A DNA stretch of 46,352 nt from Bacilli bacterium (GTDB lineage: Bacteria > Bacillota_I > Bacilli_A > ML615J-28 > CAG-313). The stretch covers positions 1 through 46,352 of the forward strand of contig JAFTPH010000050.1 in the NCBI GenBank assembly GCA_017463365.1. The letters run 5' to 3'. The notes under the pieces were generated by a model. The model made no database searches. It was not told the origin of the DNA and worked only from the letters and a program-made list of their open reading frames with translations. Positions 33,215-40,498 of the stretch are shown piece by piece. The position numbers were made by a program, and so were the translations under genes. Numbering within the stretch: position 1 is the first letter of the stretch; each line of letters begins with the position of its first letter.

Positions 33215-34126
33215 TTATTTTTCTAATTTATAGCCAAATTCTTTTAAATATGACTTTTGATTACGCCAATTAGGAATTACTTTTACAAATAATTCTAAAT
33301 AAACTTTATTACCCAAGAATTTAGCAATATCAAGTCTTGCGGCCTTACCGATATCTTTAATTTTTGAACCACCTGAACCAATAATAATTTTCTTTTGAGA
33401 TGGTCTTTCAACAACTATTACCGCATTTATTTCAATTAATCCGGCATTTTTACGCGATTCTTTGAATGATTCAATCACAACCGCAACACTATGAGGAACT
33501 TCTTCATTGGTCTTTAATAAGATTTTTTCACGAATGATTTCCGCAACAACAAAACGTTCAGGTTGATCTAATATTTGATCTTCAGGATAATACATTGGTC
33601 CATATTCTAAACGTTCAATAATCATTTCTAATAATTTATCTACACTATAACCATATTCAGCACTAATAGTAATACCACCAGCAAAAGCAAAACAGTTTTT
33701 AAATGTATCAATATTTTCTTTAAGTTTTTCTTCATCTTGGACTAAATCTACTTTATTTAAAACCAAAATTACCGGAACTTTTTGTTTTTTTAAACTATTT
33801 AAAACCTCAGCATCTGTATCACTGATCGGATATCTTGCGTCAACAAAATACAAAATAACATCCATACCATCTATTGAATCATAAGCGGTTTGATTCATAA
33901 CTTTTCCAAGTTCATGATTTGCTTTATGAATTCCTGGTGTATCAACAAAAATGATTTGTTCATTATCAGTAGTATAAATACCTTGAATCTTATTTCTTGT
34001 TGTTTGAGCTTTAGCAGTAACAATCGCTAATTTTTGAGACATTACTTTATTTAAAAAAGTACTTTTACCGACATTTGGTCGACCAATTATTCCGACAAAA
34101 CCAGATTTAAAATTCTTATTTATCAT
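33215..34126 (-). CDS. era: Ribosome-biogenesis GTPase Era
   Basis: The 303-residue protein has the GTPase motifs GRPNVGKST (G1, about 15-23), VDTPGIH (G3), NKVDL (G4) and a C-terminal KH domain with IIGSGGSKIKDIGKAARLDIAKFL. Era binds the 3' end of 16S rRNA in 30S assembly. ATG 34126 overlaps the cdd stop by 11 nt, so the two are translationally coupled. Confidence 0.97.
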   Translation of the reverse strand: MINKNFKSGFVGIIGRPNVGKSTFLNKVMSQKLAIVTAKAQTTRNKIQGIYTTDNEQIIFVDTPGIHKANHELGKVMNQTAYDSIDGMDVILYFVDARYPISDTDAEVLNSLKKQKVPVILVLNKVDLVQDEEKLKENIDTFKNCFAFAGGITISAEYGYSVDKLLEMIIERLEYGPMYYPEDQILDQPERFVVAEIIREKILLKTNEEVPHSVAVVIESFKESRKNAGLIEINAVIVVERPSQKKIIIGSGGSKIKDIGKAARLDIAKFLGNKVYLELFVKVIPNWRNQKSYLKEFGYKLEK

Positions 34127-34517
34127 TTAAATCACCTTCATCAAAACAAAATGGAATTAACTCTTTAACTTTAACAGTTTTAACTAATCCTTTTAAATTA
34201 GTCATAGTTACTATAGCTTCTTGTTCCATTAATTCACTAATAACTTGACGACATGCTCCACATGGTGAAACAGGGTATTCGGTTGAAGCAATAACAACAA
34301 GTTCTAAAATATCCTCTTTACGATATCCATTTGAATATGCCGCAAAAAGAGCACTACGTTCTGCACAATTAGTTAATCCATATGAAGCATTTTCAATATT
34401 TGAACCTAAAAAATATTCTCCATTTTTTAATAATACTACCGCTCCAACTTTAAAGTTAGAGTATTTAGCGTACGCATTATCATAAGCTTTTTTTACTAAT
34501 ACAAATTTATCTTCCAT
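34116..34517 (-). CDS. cdd: Cytidine deaminase
   Basis: The 133-residue protein has the zinc motifs NCAERSALFAAY (Cys and catalytic Glu) and PCGACRQVISEL (two Cys), the tetrameric cytidine deaminase pattern. It converts cytidine to uridine in pyrimidine salvage. It lies between ybeY and era, as in Bacillus except that dgkA is missing from the cluster. Confidence 0.96.
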   Translation of the reverse strand: MEDKFVLVKKAYDNAYAKYSNFKVGAVVLLKNGEYFLGSNIENASYGLTNCAERSALFAAYSNGYRKEDILELVVIASTEYPVSPCGACRQVISELMEQEAIVTMTNLKGLVKTVKVKELIPFCFDEGDLNDK

Positions 34518-34521
34518 TTAG

Positions 34522-34971
34522 TTACCTTTCTATTCCTAAGATTTTTAAAATATTTTCTTGTTTATCAAACATAATTTTTTCTTCACTCTCATTTTGGTGA
34601 TCATATCCAAGTAAATGATACATTCCATGAGTTACTAAAAAAGCTGCTTCTCGTAAAACACTATGACCATATTCTTTTGCTTGGCTCAAGGTGCGTTCTT
34701 TACAAATAAAGATATCACCTAATTCTTTAGGTAATCTATGTCCTTCAACACCATCAATTTCCGCAAAACTAATAACATCAGTAGGAGCATCAATATGGCG
34801 ATATTCTTTGTTTATTTCATGAATTTTAGCCTCATCAACGATAATAAAACTTACCTCATGAAAACCACCAATTCGTTCAACGCGATTAATTGTTTTAACT
34901 ACTTTTTTTATTACTTTTTTAATCTCAATTTCTTCAAAATCAACCATTGGTACAAGATTAACTTTAATCAT
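34522..34971 (-). CDS. ybeY: Endoribonuclease YbeY, rRNA maturation factor
   Basis: The 149-residue protein carries the zinc motif HGMYHLLGYDH (H-x3-H-x5-H) near residues 111-121 and the preceding TDVISFA and LGDIFIC blocks of the UPF0054 family. It acts in 16S rRNA 3' maturation and ribosome quality control. ATG 34971 was chosen because GAGGA lies 8 nt upstream; the longer frame's extra eight codons lie within phoH. It overlaps phoH by 8 nt. Confidence 0.95.
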   Translation of the reverse strand: MIKVNLVPMVDFEEIEIKKVIKKVVKTINRVERIGGFHEVSFIIVDEAKIHEINKEYRHIDAPTDVISFAEIDGVEGHRLPKELGDIFICKERTLSQAKEYGHSVLREAAFLVTHGMYHLLGYDHQNESEEKIMFDKQENILKILGIER

Positions 34972-35923
34972 TTTCAAATTCCTCATATTTTTCAATTATT
35001 CTACTAACAAGTGGATGACGCATAACATCATCTTTATCAAAGGCTATTATTTCAATTCCTTTTTCATCTTTTAAAATCTTGGTTGCTTCAATTAAACCAG
35101 ACATATTTTTATGAGGCAAATCAATTTGTGTTACATCTCCAGTAATAACCATTTTCGAATTAAACCCAAGTCTTGTCAAAAACATCTTCATTTGGTTTCT
35201 TGTTGTATTTTGAGCCTCATCTAAAATGATAAATGCATTGTCTAAAGTTCTACCTCGCATATACGCAAGTGGCGCAATTTCAATAATCCCTCGCTCAATC
35301 AATTTATCTGCACTTTCTTTACCTAAAAATTCATAGATTGCGTCATAGATAGGTACTAAATATGGATCGACTTTTTCTTTTAAATCACCAGGTAAAAAAC
35401 CAAGTTTTTCTCCAGCTTCTACAGCAGGCCGAGTTATAATAATTTTATTAATAATATTTTTCTTAAGTTGGCTTACCGCAAAAGCAACCGCCAAATAAGT
35501 TTTACCAGTTCCCGCACTTCCAACAGCAAAAATAATATCTTTCTCTTTCAATACATTAAAATAATGTTTTTGAGACAAATTTTTAGGATAAACGGCTTTA
35601 CCTGAGGAAGTATTAACAATAACCGTTTTATTTAAGAAGAAATCAATAATTTTTTCACTTTCATAACGCTTAGCCATTTTTATGATTCCTAAAATATCAC
35701 GTTCTTTAAATACTACTCCTTTATTAACAAGGTTTGATAAAATTCCTAAAATTTTAACAACAATTTGATAGTCACAATCACTTGGTGCCATCACACATGA
35801 TGAAGATACAAGTAGCGGAATATGACACTCTTCACTAATTAGGGTAATATGATGGTTCATTGACCCTAAAATAATTCTTTCGATATCGGGATTTTCAAAC
35901 TTAAATATTTCTTGATAACTCAT
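34964..35923 (-). CDS. phoH: PhoH-like ATPase
   Basis: The 319-residue protein has Walker A GSAGTGKT (135-142), Walker B FIILDEAQN, and the TRPAVEAGEKLGFLPGDLKEKVDPYL and TGDVTQIDLP blocks of PhoH proteins. It is a cytoplasmic nucleotide-binding protein, often next to ybeY and thought to act in RNA metabolism. It opens the phoH-ybeY-cdd-era operon from its own promoter, which separates these housekeeping genes from the sporulation pair yqfC-yqfD just upstream. The pgpH (yqfF) gene found between phoH and ybeY in Bacillus is absent. Confidence 0.95.
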   Translation of the reverse strand: MSYQEIFKFENPDIERIILGSMNHHITLISEECHIPLLVSSSCVMAPSDCDYQIVVKILGILSNLVNKGVVFKERDILGIIKMAKRYESEKIIDFFLNKTVIVNTSSGKAVYPKNLSQKHYFNVLKEKDIIFAVGSAGTGKTYLAVAFAVSQLKKNIINKIIITRPAVEAGEKLGFLPGDLKEKVDPYLVPIYDAIYEFLGKESADKLIERGIIEIAPLAYMRGRTLDNAFIILDEAQNTTRNQMKMFLTRLGFNSKMVITGDVTQIDLPHKNMSGLIEATKILKDEKGIEIIAFDKDDVMRHPLVSRIIEKYEEFEND

Positions 35924-35945
35924 AGCACATTTATCCTTTCGCCTT

Positions 35946-35974
35946 ATTATACCACAAATTTGCAGTTTTTACAA
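35946..35974 (-). promoter_or_regulatory. Promoter of phoH-ybeY-cdd-era
   Basis: TTGTAA (35974-35969), 17-bp spacer, TATAAT (35951-35946) with extended TG on the minus strand, in the 54-bp gap after yqfD. Confidence 0.82.
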
Positions 35975-35977
35975 CTA

Positions 35978-37105
35978 TTAATGCTGGTGAAATACACCAA
36001 TGTTAACATGTTTTTCAATAATTAAACTTACCAAATAGTAATCTTGTTCAATAGATACATCTAATAATTTAATATTATCAATTGATTCTAAATTAGATAC
36101 TCTATTTACTTCAAAGTTTCGCTTCACAATACTTTTAGCATATGACAAAGCCGATTCTAAATTATGAACTTTTTCAACAATGACTTTTTCATAATGTGAT
36201 ATTTCCTCAATGATTAAAATATTAAACATATTAAAAAGGGTCTCTTCTTTAGTATAATAATCATTAAATGGTAAACTATTTTTTCCTAGATAATTATTAA
36301 ATATTTTTACCCTTTTTCTTACTTTTACTCTCCCAGAATATTCTAAAGTTTCTTCCTTAATTGGCACTTTTATTTTTTCTAGAACAATAGTTTTTCCAAT
36401 AATAATCCCTGTACTTTTTACAAGTTTACTTGGATCATTAGATGCATTTTCAATATTTAAATTACCACTTATTAAAAGATCTCCCTTTTTAACACTTTGG
36501 TTTTTTATAACACATACAACCCCTTTAGATACCACTATATCACTTATAACCGCATCATACATCGAGACAATGTCACCTGTTATTTTAGATGTTTCATTAT
36601 CAACAATGGGGGTATCATGTTTTTGAAGATTAATAATAATTTTACTAAAATGTTTTGTTATACCAATAAACGCATATTCCGGAAATTTAGTTTGTAGATT
36701 GTGGGAAATCTCATTTATCGAACCCTTCAAAATATAAAACGGGCCTTTTTTATCAACATTTCTTAACACTTCTTCATATACTTCTTGATTATATTCATCG
36801 ACATTTTCAAATTCAATATTTCTAATTAAATCACCTGAAGAAAGTAAAATTATTAAACATAGAATTATACTAATTATAAGAGAAAAATGTTTTAAAAAAG
36901 TATGTTTATAATGAAAATTAATTCGATTCATTGATTTAATTTGTTCATCACGAATTATTTCATTACTATAAAAAATAACTTCTTCATCACTTAATTTTTT
37001 AATTTTACAATCTATTTTATGATTCTTAAAATATTCTAAAAAACAACTTTTAGATGTTATATTTATATATTTTTTATTCAATACTAATTTTTTTAATTTC
37101 TCCAT
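35978..37105 (-). CDS. yqfD: Sporulation protein YqfD (stage IV)
   Basis: The 375-residue protein has a short N-terminal domain, one membrane helix (about residues 80-105, LIISIILCLIILL) and a large domain with GPFYILKGSINEISHNLQTKFPEYAFIGI and VSKGVVCVIKNQSVKKGDLLISGNLN, typical of YqfD. In Bacillus it is made in the mother cell under sigma-E and affects spore formation. The start is uncertain: ATG 37105 lies inside yqfC and lacks a clear ribosome site, and TTG 37120 is possible. The overlap with yqfC implies translational coupling. Confidence 0.88.
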   Translation of the reverse strand: MEKLKKLVLNKKYINITSKSCFLEYFKNHKIDCKIKKLSDEEVIFYSNEIIRDEQIKSMNRINFHYKHTFLKHFSLIISIILCLIILLSSGDLIRNIEFENVDEYNQEVYEEVLRNVDKKGPFYILKGSINEISHNLQTKFPEYAFIGITKHFSKIIINLQKHDTPIVDNETSKITGDIVSMYDAVISDIVVSKGVVCVIKNQSVKKGDLLISGNLNIENASNDPSKLVKSTGIIIGKTIVLEKIKVPIKEETLEYSGRVKVRKRVKIFNNYLGKNSLPFNDYYTKEETLFNMFNILIIEEISHYEKVIVEKVHNLESALSYAKSIVKRNFEVNRVSNLESIDNIKLLDVSIEQDYYLVSLIIEKHVNIGVFHQH

Positions 37106-37289
37106 AAATTTCAATAACAAACTGATTTAAATTATCAATTTTCAAATTATCGCCTTCAATAAGATAGTTATCAATTTTAATTACTTGCTTATTAATATCT
37201 AAAATCTGATGGTAATTTTCGATTTTTAAATACTTACTATCATACATTAATATTTTAAAGGTTTTAAATTCATTAATCAGCTTATTCAT
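37074..37289 (-). CDS. yqfC: Sporulation protein YqfC (YabP/YqfC family)
   Basis: The 71-residue protein matches the YabP/YqfC pattern: IENYHQILDINKQVIKIDNYLIEGDNLKIDNLNQFVIEIYGEI, a beta-rich domain with the LxIEGxxLxI core. Its place before yqfD and after rpsU matches Bacillus, where it belongs to the sigma-E regulon. ATG 37289 is preceded by GAGGTGG. A sigma-E-like promoter is seen directly upstream. Confidence 0.87.
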   Translation of the reverse strand: MNKLINEFKTFKILMYDSKYLKIENYHQILDINKQVIKIDNYLIEGDNLKIDNLNQFVIEIYGEIKKISIE

Positions 37290-37304
37290 AAATCCACCTC
37301 ATTA

Positions 37305-37333
37305 ATTATATGAAGAAAAATAAAAACCTATAA
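37305..37333 (-). promoter_or_regulatory. Putative sigma-E-type promoter of yqfC-yqfD
   Basis: On the minus strand TTATAGG (37333-37327), a 14-nt spacer and CATATAAT (37312-37305) match the sigma-E pattern (ATA in the -35, CATAnnAT in the -10). The spacing equals that of the spoIVA candidate. The -35 overlaps the rpsU terminator stem. Confidence 0.5.
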
Positions 37334-37352
37334 CAACAACGTTGTTATAGGT
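37314..37352 (-). terminator. Intrinsic terminator of rpsU
   Basis: A perfect 12-bp stem, ACCTATAACAAC/GTTGTTATAGGT, with a 3-nt loop (37352-37326), followed by TTTTATTTTTC on the minus strand. Confidence 0.9.
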
Positions 37353-37363
37353 CAAAGTTCAAA

Positions 37364-37546
37364 TTAATATGAACGATGTCCTGCTTTTCTCGCAGCACGT
37401 TTCTTTTCTTTACGAATGTCACTAGGTTTCATATAATGTTGACGTTTACGAGCTTCCACAAGGGTACCTGATCTAGAAACATCACGTTTAAATCTCTTTA
37501 GAGCTTCATCTAGTGTATCATTTTCGCGAACGATTGTCTTTGGCAT
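37364..37546 (-). CDS. rpsU: 30S ribosomal protein S21
   Basis: The 60-residue basic protein matches S21 throughout ([24 protein letters not shown], then a Lys/Arg-rich tail ending RKAGHRSY). AAGGAGG precedes ATG 37546. It is monocistronic, with its own promoter and a strong terminator before the sporulation genes yqfC-yqfD. Confidence 0.97.
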   Translation of the reverse strand: MPKTIVRENDTLDEALKRFKRDVSRSGTLVEARKRQHYMKPSDIRKEKKRAARKAGHRSY

Positions 37547-37587
37547 AACTTTGGTCCCTCCTTCCGCACCATAAATTCTACTACAAT

Positions 37588-37616
37588 ATTATACAAGATT
37601 TTTCGAAAAATGTAAA
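37588..37616 (-). promoter_or_regulatory. Promoter of rpsU
   Basis: TTTACA (37616-37611), 17-bp spacer, TATAAT (37593-37588) on the minus strand. The spacer contains most of a 14-bp perfect palindrome, ATTTTTCGAAAAAT. Confidence 0.78.
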
Positions 37617-37629
37617 ATGATATTATAAT

Positions 37630-38226
37630 TTATTTTTTATAATAACCCATTTTTTGAAATTCTTCAACCATCCTTACAATGGCCTTCCCACGATGGCTAA
37701 TTTTATTCTTTTCATCCATTGAAATTTCCCCAAAAGTTTTATTAAATGGAGGATAATAAAAGATTACATCATATCCAAATCCGTCATTCCCACGCTCTTC
37801 ATCAATTACTTCTCCGTATATTTTTTCATTAACACAAATTGTTTTTTCTCCATCATAATAGACTAAATCACAGTTGTACCAAGCTTTAGCGGGAAACTTA
37901 CCTTTTAAGTTTTTACGCAAGAAATCTCGATTATCTTTATCATCCCCACCTGAATATCTTGCGGAATTAATACCAGGTTCACCATTTAATGCTTCTACAC
38001 AAATTCCAGAATCATCACATAAGCATGGGACTTTAATAATATCATAATAATATTTAGCTTTAATTAAAGCATTTTCTTCAAATGTAGCACCATCTTCTAC
38101 AGGTTCTGGAACATCTTTATCTTTAAGATATTCTTCAAGTCCAGCAACCTCAATTCCTATTTTTTCAAATTCGCGTTTAAACTCTTTAATTTTATGTTGA
38201 TTTTTTGTTCCAATTACAATTTTCAT
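37630..38226 (-). CDS. rdgB: XTP/dITP pyrophosphatase (RdgB/HAM1 family)
   Basis: The 198-residue protein opens with VIGTKNQHKIKEF and has DDSGICVEALNGEPGINSARYSG and NDGFGYDVIFYYPP motifs of the HAM1/RdgB family. It hydrolyses non-canonical purine nucleoside triphosphates to keep them out of DNA. It follows the gerM-like gene as in Bacillus, where rph lies between them; rph is absent here. A TATAAT box (38252-38247) with no clear -35 precedes it. Confidence 0.95.
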   Translation of the reverse strand: MKIVIGTKNQHKIKEFKREFEKIGIEVAGLEEYLKDKDVPEPVEDGATFEENALIKAKYYYDIIKVPCLCDDSGICVEALNGEPGINSARYSGGDDKDNRDFLRKNLKGKFPAKAWYNCDLVYYDGEKTICVNEKIYGEVIDEERGNDGFGYDVIFYYPPFNKTFGEISMDEKNKISHRGKAIVRMVEEFQKMGYYKK

Positions 38227-38246
38227 ATTTATTACCTCTTATGATT

Positions 38247-38252
38247 ATTATA
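38247..38252 (-). promoter_or_regulatory. -10 box of rdgB
   Basis: TATAAT with extended TG on the minus strand, between the gerM terminator and rdgB; the -35 is not evident. Confidence 0.5.
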
Positions 38253-38261
38253 ACATATTTT

Positions 38262-38299
38262 AAATAAAAAAAGAAAGAATAGTATAAAAATACTATTCT
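38262..38299 (-). terminator. Intrinsic terminator of the gerM-like gene
   Basis: On the minus strand AGAATAGTAT/ATACTATTCT is a perfect 10-bp stem with a TTTT loop (38299-38276), then TTCTTTTTTT. Confidence 0.88.
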
Positions 38300-39168
38300 T
38301 CTATCTCATTAAATACTGCTTCATATAATGTTTTTTCGACATTATTAATTGATAATTTACTTAAATTAAAATTCAAATCAAAGCTTTCAGTTAAACTCAT
38401 TAATACATTTTCATTTAATTCAATATTATCAACAAAATTAATAACCATTACATCTTCTTGTAAATCATATTCAAAACTAGAATTTTCAGTGATGTTTGCT
38501 TGAACTAAAGTTTTTTCTAAGATATAACTACATACATCAGTTTCTGTATGAAAATATGTTACTGGCAACATGTATTCAGTTTCATAATACACAACTGTAG
38601 TTGAAGTAGATTCAAATAAGTAACTAGTTTCATATTCTAAATTAATTCCCATTTTTTTAGTAATTTTGGTAATGGTATAATCATTTATTTTTTTAACTTC
38701 AATATCATCAACAAATAATTTCACTTCGCTTATCTCATCATTAATATATGTCCAAGCTATTGCTTCAGCAGTTTTACGACCATCTGATGAAGTGATGTCA
38801 CTAGTTACATAAAGTTCTAAAATCCCTTCGTTAATTACATATTCATTTAAAATTGTATTAACATTAATAGTTGTTGTATAACCATTTGGCAAACTTGACG
38901 CATGTTTAGTCATAATATCCCATTTTTCCCTAATATCATCATTAACTTCTTCAGTTATTGGTGCTTCAAGTCCTACAAGTAAACCCGCACTATTCTTAAC
39001 ATATACTAAAGCTGTTTTTCGATTTTCTACAATTGGAGAATCTTCTTGAGGATTATTACCAAACCATTTTTCATATGTTGACTTAGGAATCGCTACAACA
39101 ATTCCAACAAGAATTATAATACCCACAACAATCAATACTTTTAATTTTTTCTTTATAGTTTTATTCAT
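38293..39168 (-). CDS. gerM: GerM-like sporulation/germination protein
   Basis: The 291-residue protein has an N-terminal membrane helix (about 9-28) and two beta/alpha repeats that fit GerMN domains. The first is about residues 50-140 (ALVYVKNSAGLLVGLEAPIT...NVNTILNEYVINEGILELYVT). The second is about 195-285 (VVYYETEYMLPVTYFHTET...DVMVINFVDN). In Bacillus gerM lies just upstream of rph and the rdgB homologue, so position agrees. GerM is an exported protein required for normal sporulation and germination. ATG 39168 was chosen, 10 nt after GAGGTG; a TTG at 39186 overlaps that site. The assignment is by motif and context. Confidence 0.72.
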   Translation of the reverse strand: MNKTIKKKLKVLIVVGIIILVGIVVAIPKSTYEKWFGNNPQEDSPIVENRKTALVYVKNSAGLLVGLEAPITEEVNDDIREKWDIMTKHASSLPNGYTTTINVNTILNEYVINEGILELYVTSDITSSDGRKTAEAIAWTYINDEISEVKLFVDDIEVKKINDYTITKITKKMGINLEYETSYLFESTSTTVVYYETEYMLPVTYFHTETDVCSYILEKTLVQANITENSSFEYDLQEDVMVINFVDNIELNENVLMSLTESFDLNFNLSKLSINNVEKTLYEAVFNEIEE

Positions 39169-39224
39169 ATATTCTTTACACCTCAATAAATTTTACTCAT
39201 CAAGGTTTAAAATATGCCAAAAAC

Positions 39225-39253
39225 TTTACTTTTTTCCATACTTAAGTTATAAT
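39225..39253 (+). promoter_or_regulatory. Promoter of the CPBP protease gene
   Basis: TTTACT (39225-39230), 17-bp spacer, TATAAT (39248-39253), 22 nt before the start codon. Confidence 0.78.
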
Positions 39254-39275
39254 AATAATATGTGAGGTAAATTTT

Positions 39276-40109
39276 ATGCAAGAAGAAAAAATTATTGATA
39301 TTGGAAATACTCCAAGCACTATGGATTATATGGCTAAAAAACAAACAAGTGTAAAGGCAATCATCTTTTATGTTTTATTAATGTATGTAGCCAATGTATT
39401 TTTACAATTTATTTTAATGATCGTATCACCAATCATTACAGGTGAACCATTATTCGAATCAACTGATTTGGGAGAATTAATTCTAAACGATACAAATAAT
39501 ATTTTTATTATTTCTTGGACTCAAATATTAATTTATACAGCTATGACGATCGCCTTAATATGGGTAGTAAAGAAATATCTAATTAATGATTTAATAAGAT
39601 TTAAAAATAAAATCTGGAAAGGCCTTTTAAAAGTCTTAATTGGATTTGTCCTCTTCTATTTAGTAGCGATTCTCTGTGATGAATTTATAAAACTTATTGG
39701 TATTGAAAGTTCATCTGCTAACCAAGAAGCCTTAGAAATCATTATTAAAGGGCCATATAGTATTTTAGTGTTAATAACAATTGTATTAATGGGTCCAATT
39801 TGTGAAGAGATTATTTTTAGAAAAAGTGCTTTTAATCTATTTAAACCAACAACAAATAAATGGGTAAAAATTGCGGTTACAGGAGCAATCTTTGGATCAA
39901 TTCATGTTTTATCAGCAATTCTTAGTTATATAACAGCTGGAGAAAGCATTAAGATTATTTTAGAAGAATGCATTTTAGGAATCCCTTATATTTTACAAGG
40001 TATGGTCTTAGGTTACATTTATCAATCAAGTGATGAAAATATTGTTCCAGTTACAATTGTTCATATTTTAAATAATACCCTTGCCGCTATAGCAATCTTT
40101 GTACTATAA
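39276..40109 (+). CDS. CPBP family intramembrane metalloprotease
   Basis: The 277-residue polytopic protein has the CPBP (CAAX/Abi) motifs: EEIIFRK (Glu177, Glu178, Arg182), FGSIHVL (His210) and VHILNN (His263, Asn267), with about seven hydrophobic helices. Such enzymes are membrane-embedded proteases; bacterial members act in peptide processing, immunity or unknown roles. It is monocistronic, transcribed away from gerM. No bacteriocin or peptide precursor gene is visible beside it, so no substrate can be named. Confidence 0.9.
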   Translation: MQEEKIIDIGNTPSTMDYMAKKQTSVKAIIFYVLLMYVANVFLQFILMIVSPIITGEPLFESTDLGELILNDTNNIFIISWTQILIYTAMTIALIWVVKKYLINDLIRFKNKIWKGLLKVLIGFVLFYLVAILCDEFIKLIGIESSSANQEALEIIIKGPYSILVLITIVLMGPICEEIIFRKSAFNLFKPTTNKWVKIAVTGAIFGSIHVLSAILSYITAGESIKIILEECILGIPYILQGMVLGYIYQSSDENIVPVTIVHILNNTLAAIAIFVL

Positions 40110-40113
40110 AAAT

Positions 40114-40146
40114 AAGTGTCATAGTTTACTATGACACTTTTATTTA
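40114..40146 (+). terminator. Bidirectional terminator between CPBP gene and HU gene
   Basis: AAGTGTCATAG/CTATGACACTT is a perfect 11-bp stem with a TTTA loop (40114-40139), followed by TTTATTT on plus and by TATTTTTATAG on minus. Confidence 0.88.
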
Positions 40147-40421
40147 CGTTCATTTATAATATCTTTTAAATTTTTACTTGATACAAATCTTATTCGATAT
40201 GATGCAGGATTTTTTTGAGGAGCGCCAGTTACAGGATGAACTCCCATATATTCTTCTTGATAAATTTTTTCAAAAGTTCCAAAATTAGAAATCATAATTT
40301 TGTCTTCTAAAGCTAAGCCACTTGCCATAACTTCAAAAACCATACCAACAATATCTTCAATATCTGCTTTTTTATACTCTGAATTTTGATAAATAACATC
40401 TACAATATCTTTTTTCTTCAT
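40140..40421 (-). CDS. HU-type DNA-binding protein
   Basis: The 93-residue protein has the HU/IHF fold pattern: KKDIVDVIYQNSEYKKADIEDIVGMVFEVMASGL, then ISNFGTFEKI, and the DNA-binding arm with the conserved GVHPVTGAPQKNPASYRIRFVSSKNLKDII. It bends and compacts DNA. It lies next to spoIVA, as hbs does in Bacillus. ATG 40421 is preceded by GAGGTG and an extended -10. Confidence 0.93.
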   Translation of the reverse strand: MKKKDIVDVIYQNSEYKKADIEDIVGMVFEVMASGLALEDKIMISNFGTFEKIYQEEYMGVHPVTGAPQKNPASYRIRFVSSKNLKDIINERK

Positions 40422-40438
40422 AATTACACCTCATACAT

Positions 40439-40444
40439 ATTATA
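40439..40444 (-). promoter_or_regulatory. -10 box of the HU gene
   Basis: TATAAT with extended TGA on the minus strand, just after the spoIVA terminator. Confidence 0.6.
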
Positions 40445-40467
40445 TCATAAAAAACTCCTTAATGCCT

Positions 40468-40498
40468 AAAAAAAGAACTAAAAATTAGTTCTTTTTTA
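40468..40498 (-). terminator. Intrinsic terminator of spoIVA
   Basis: On the minus strand AAAAAAGAACTAA/TTAGTTCTTTTTT (40497-40469) is a 13-bp stem with a 3-nt loop, overlapping the spoIVA stop codon at its start. Confidence 0.88.

Noticed and set aside
36497-36697. Tyr/Asn-rich plus-strand frame
   Set aside because: Lies antisense within yqfD with no initiation signal.
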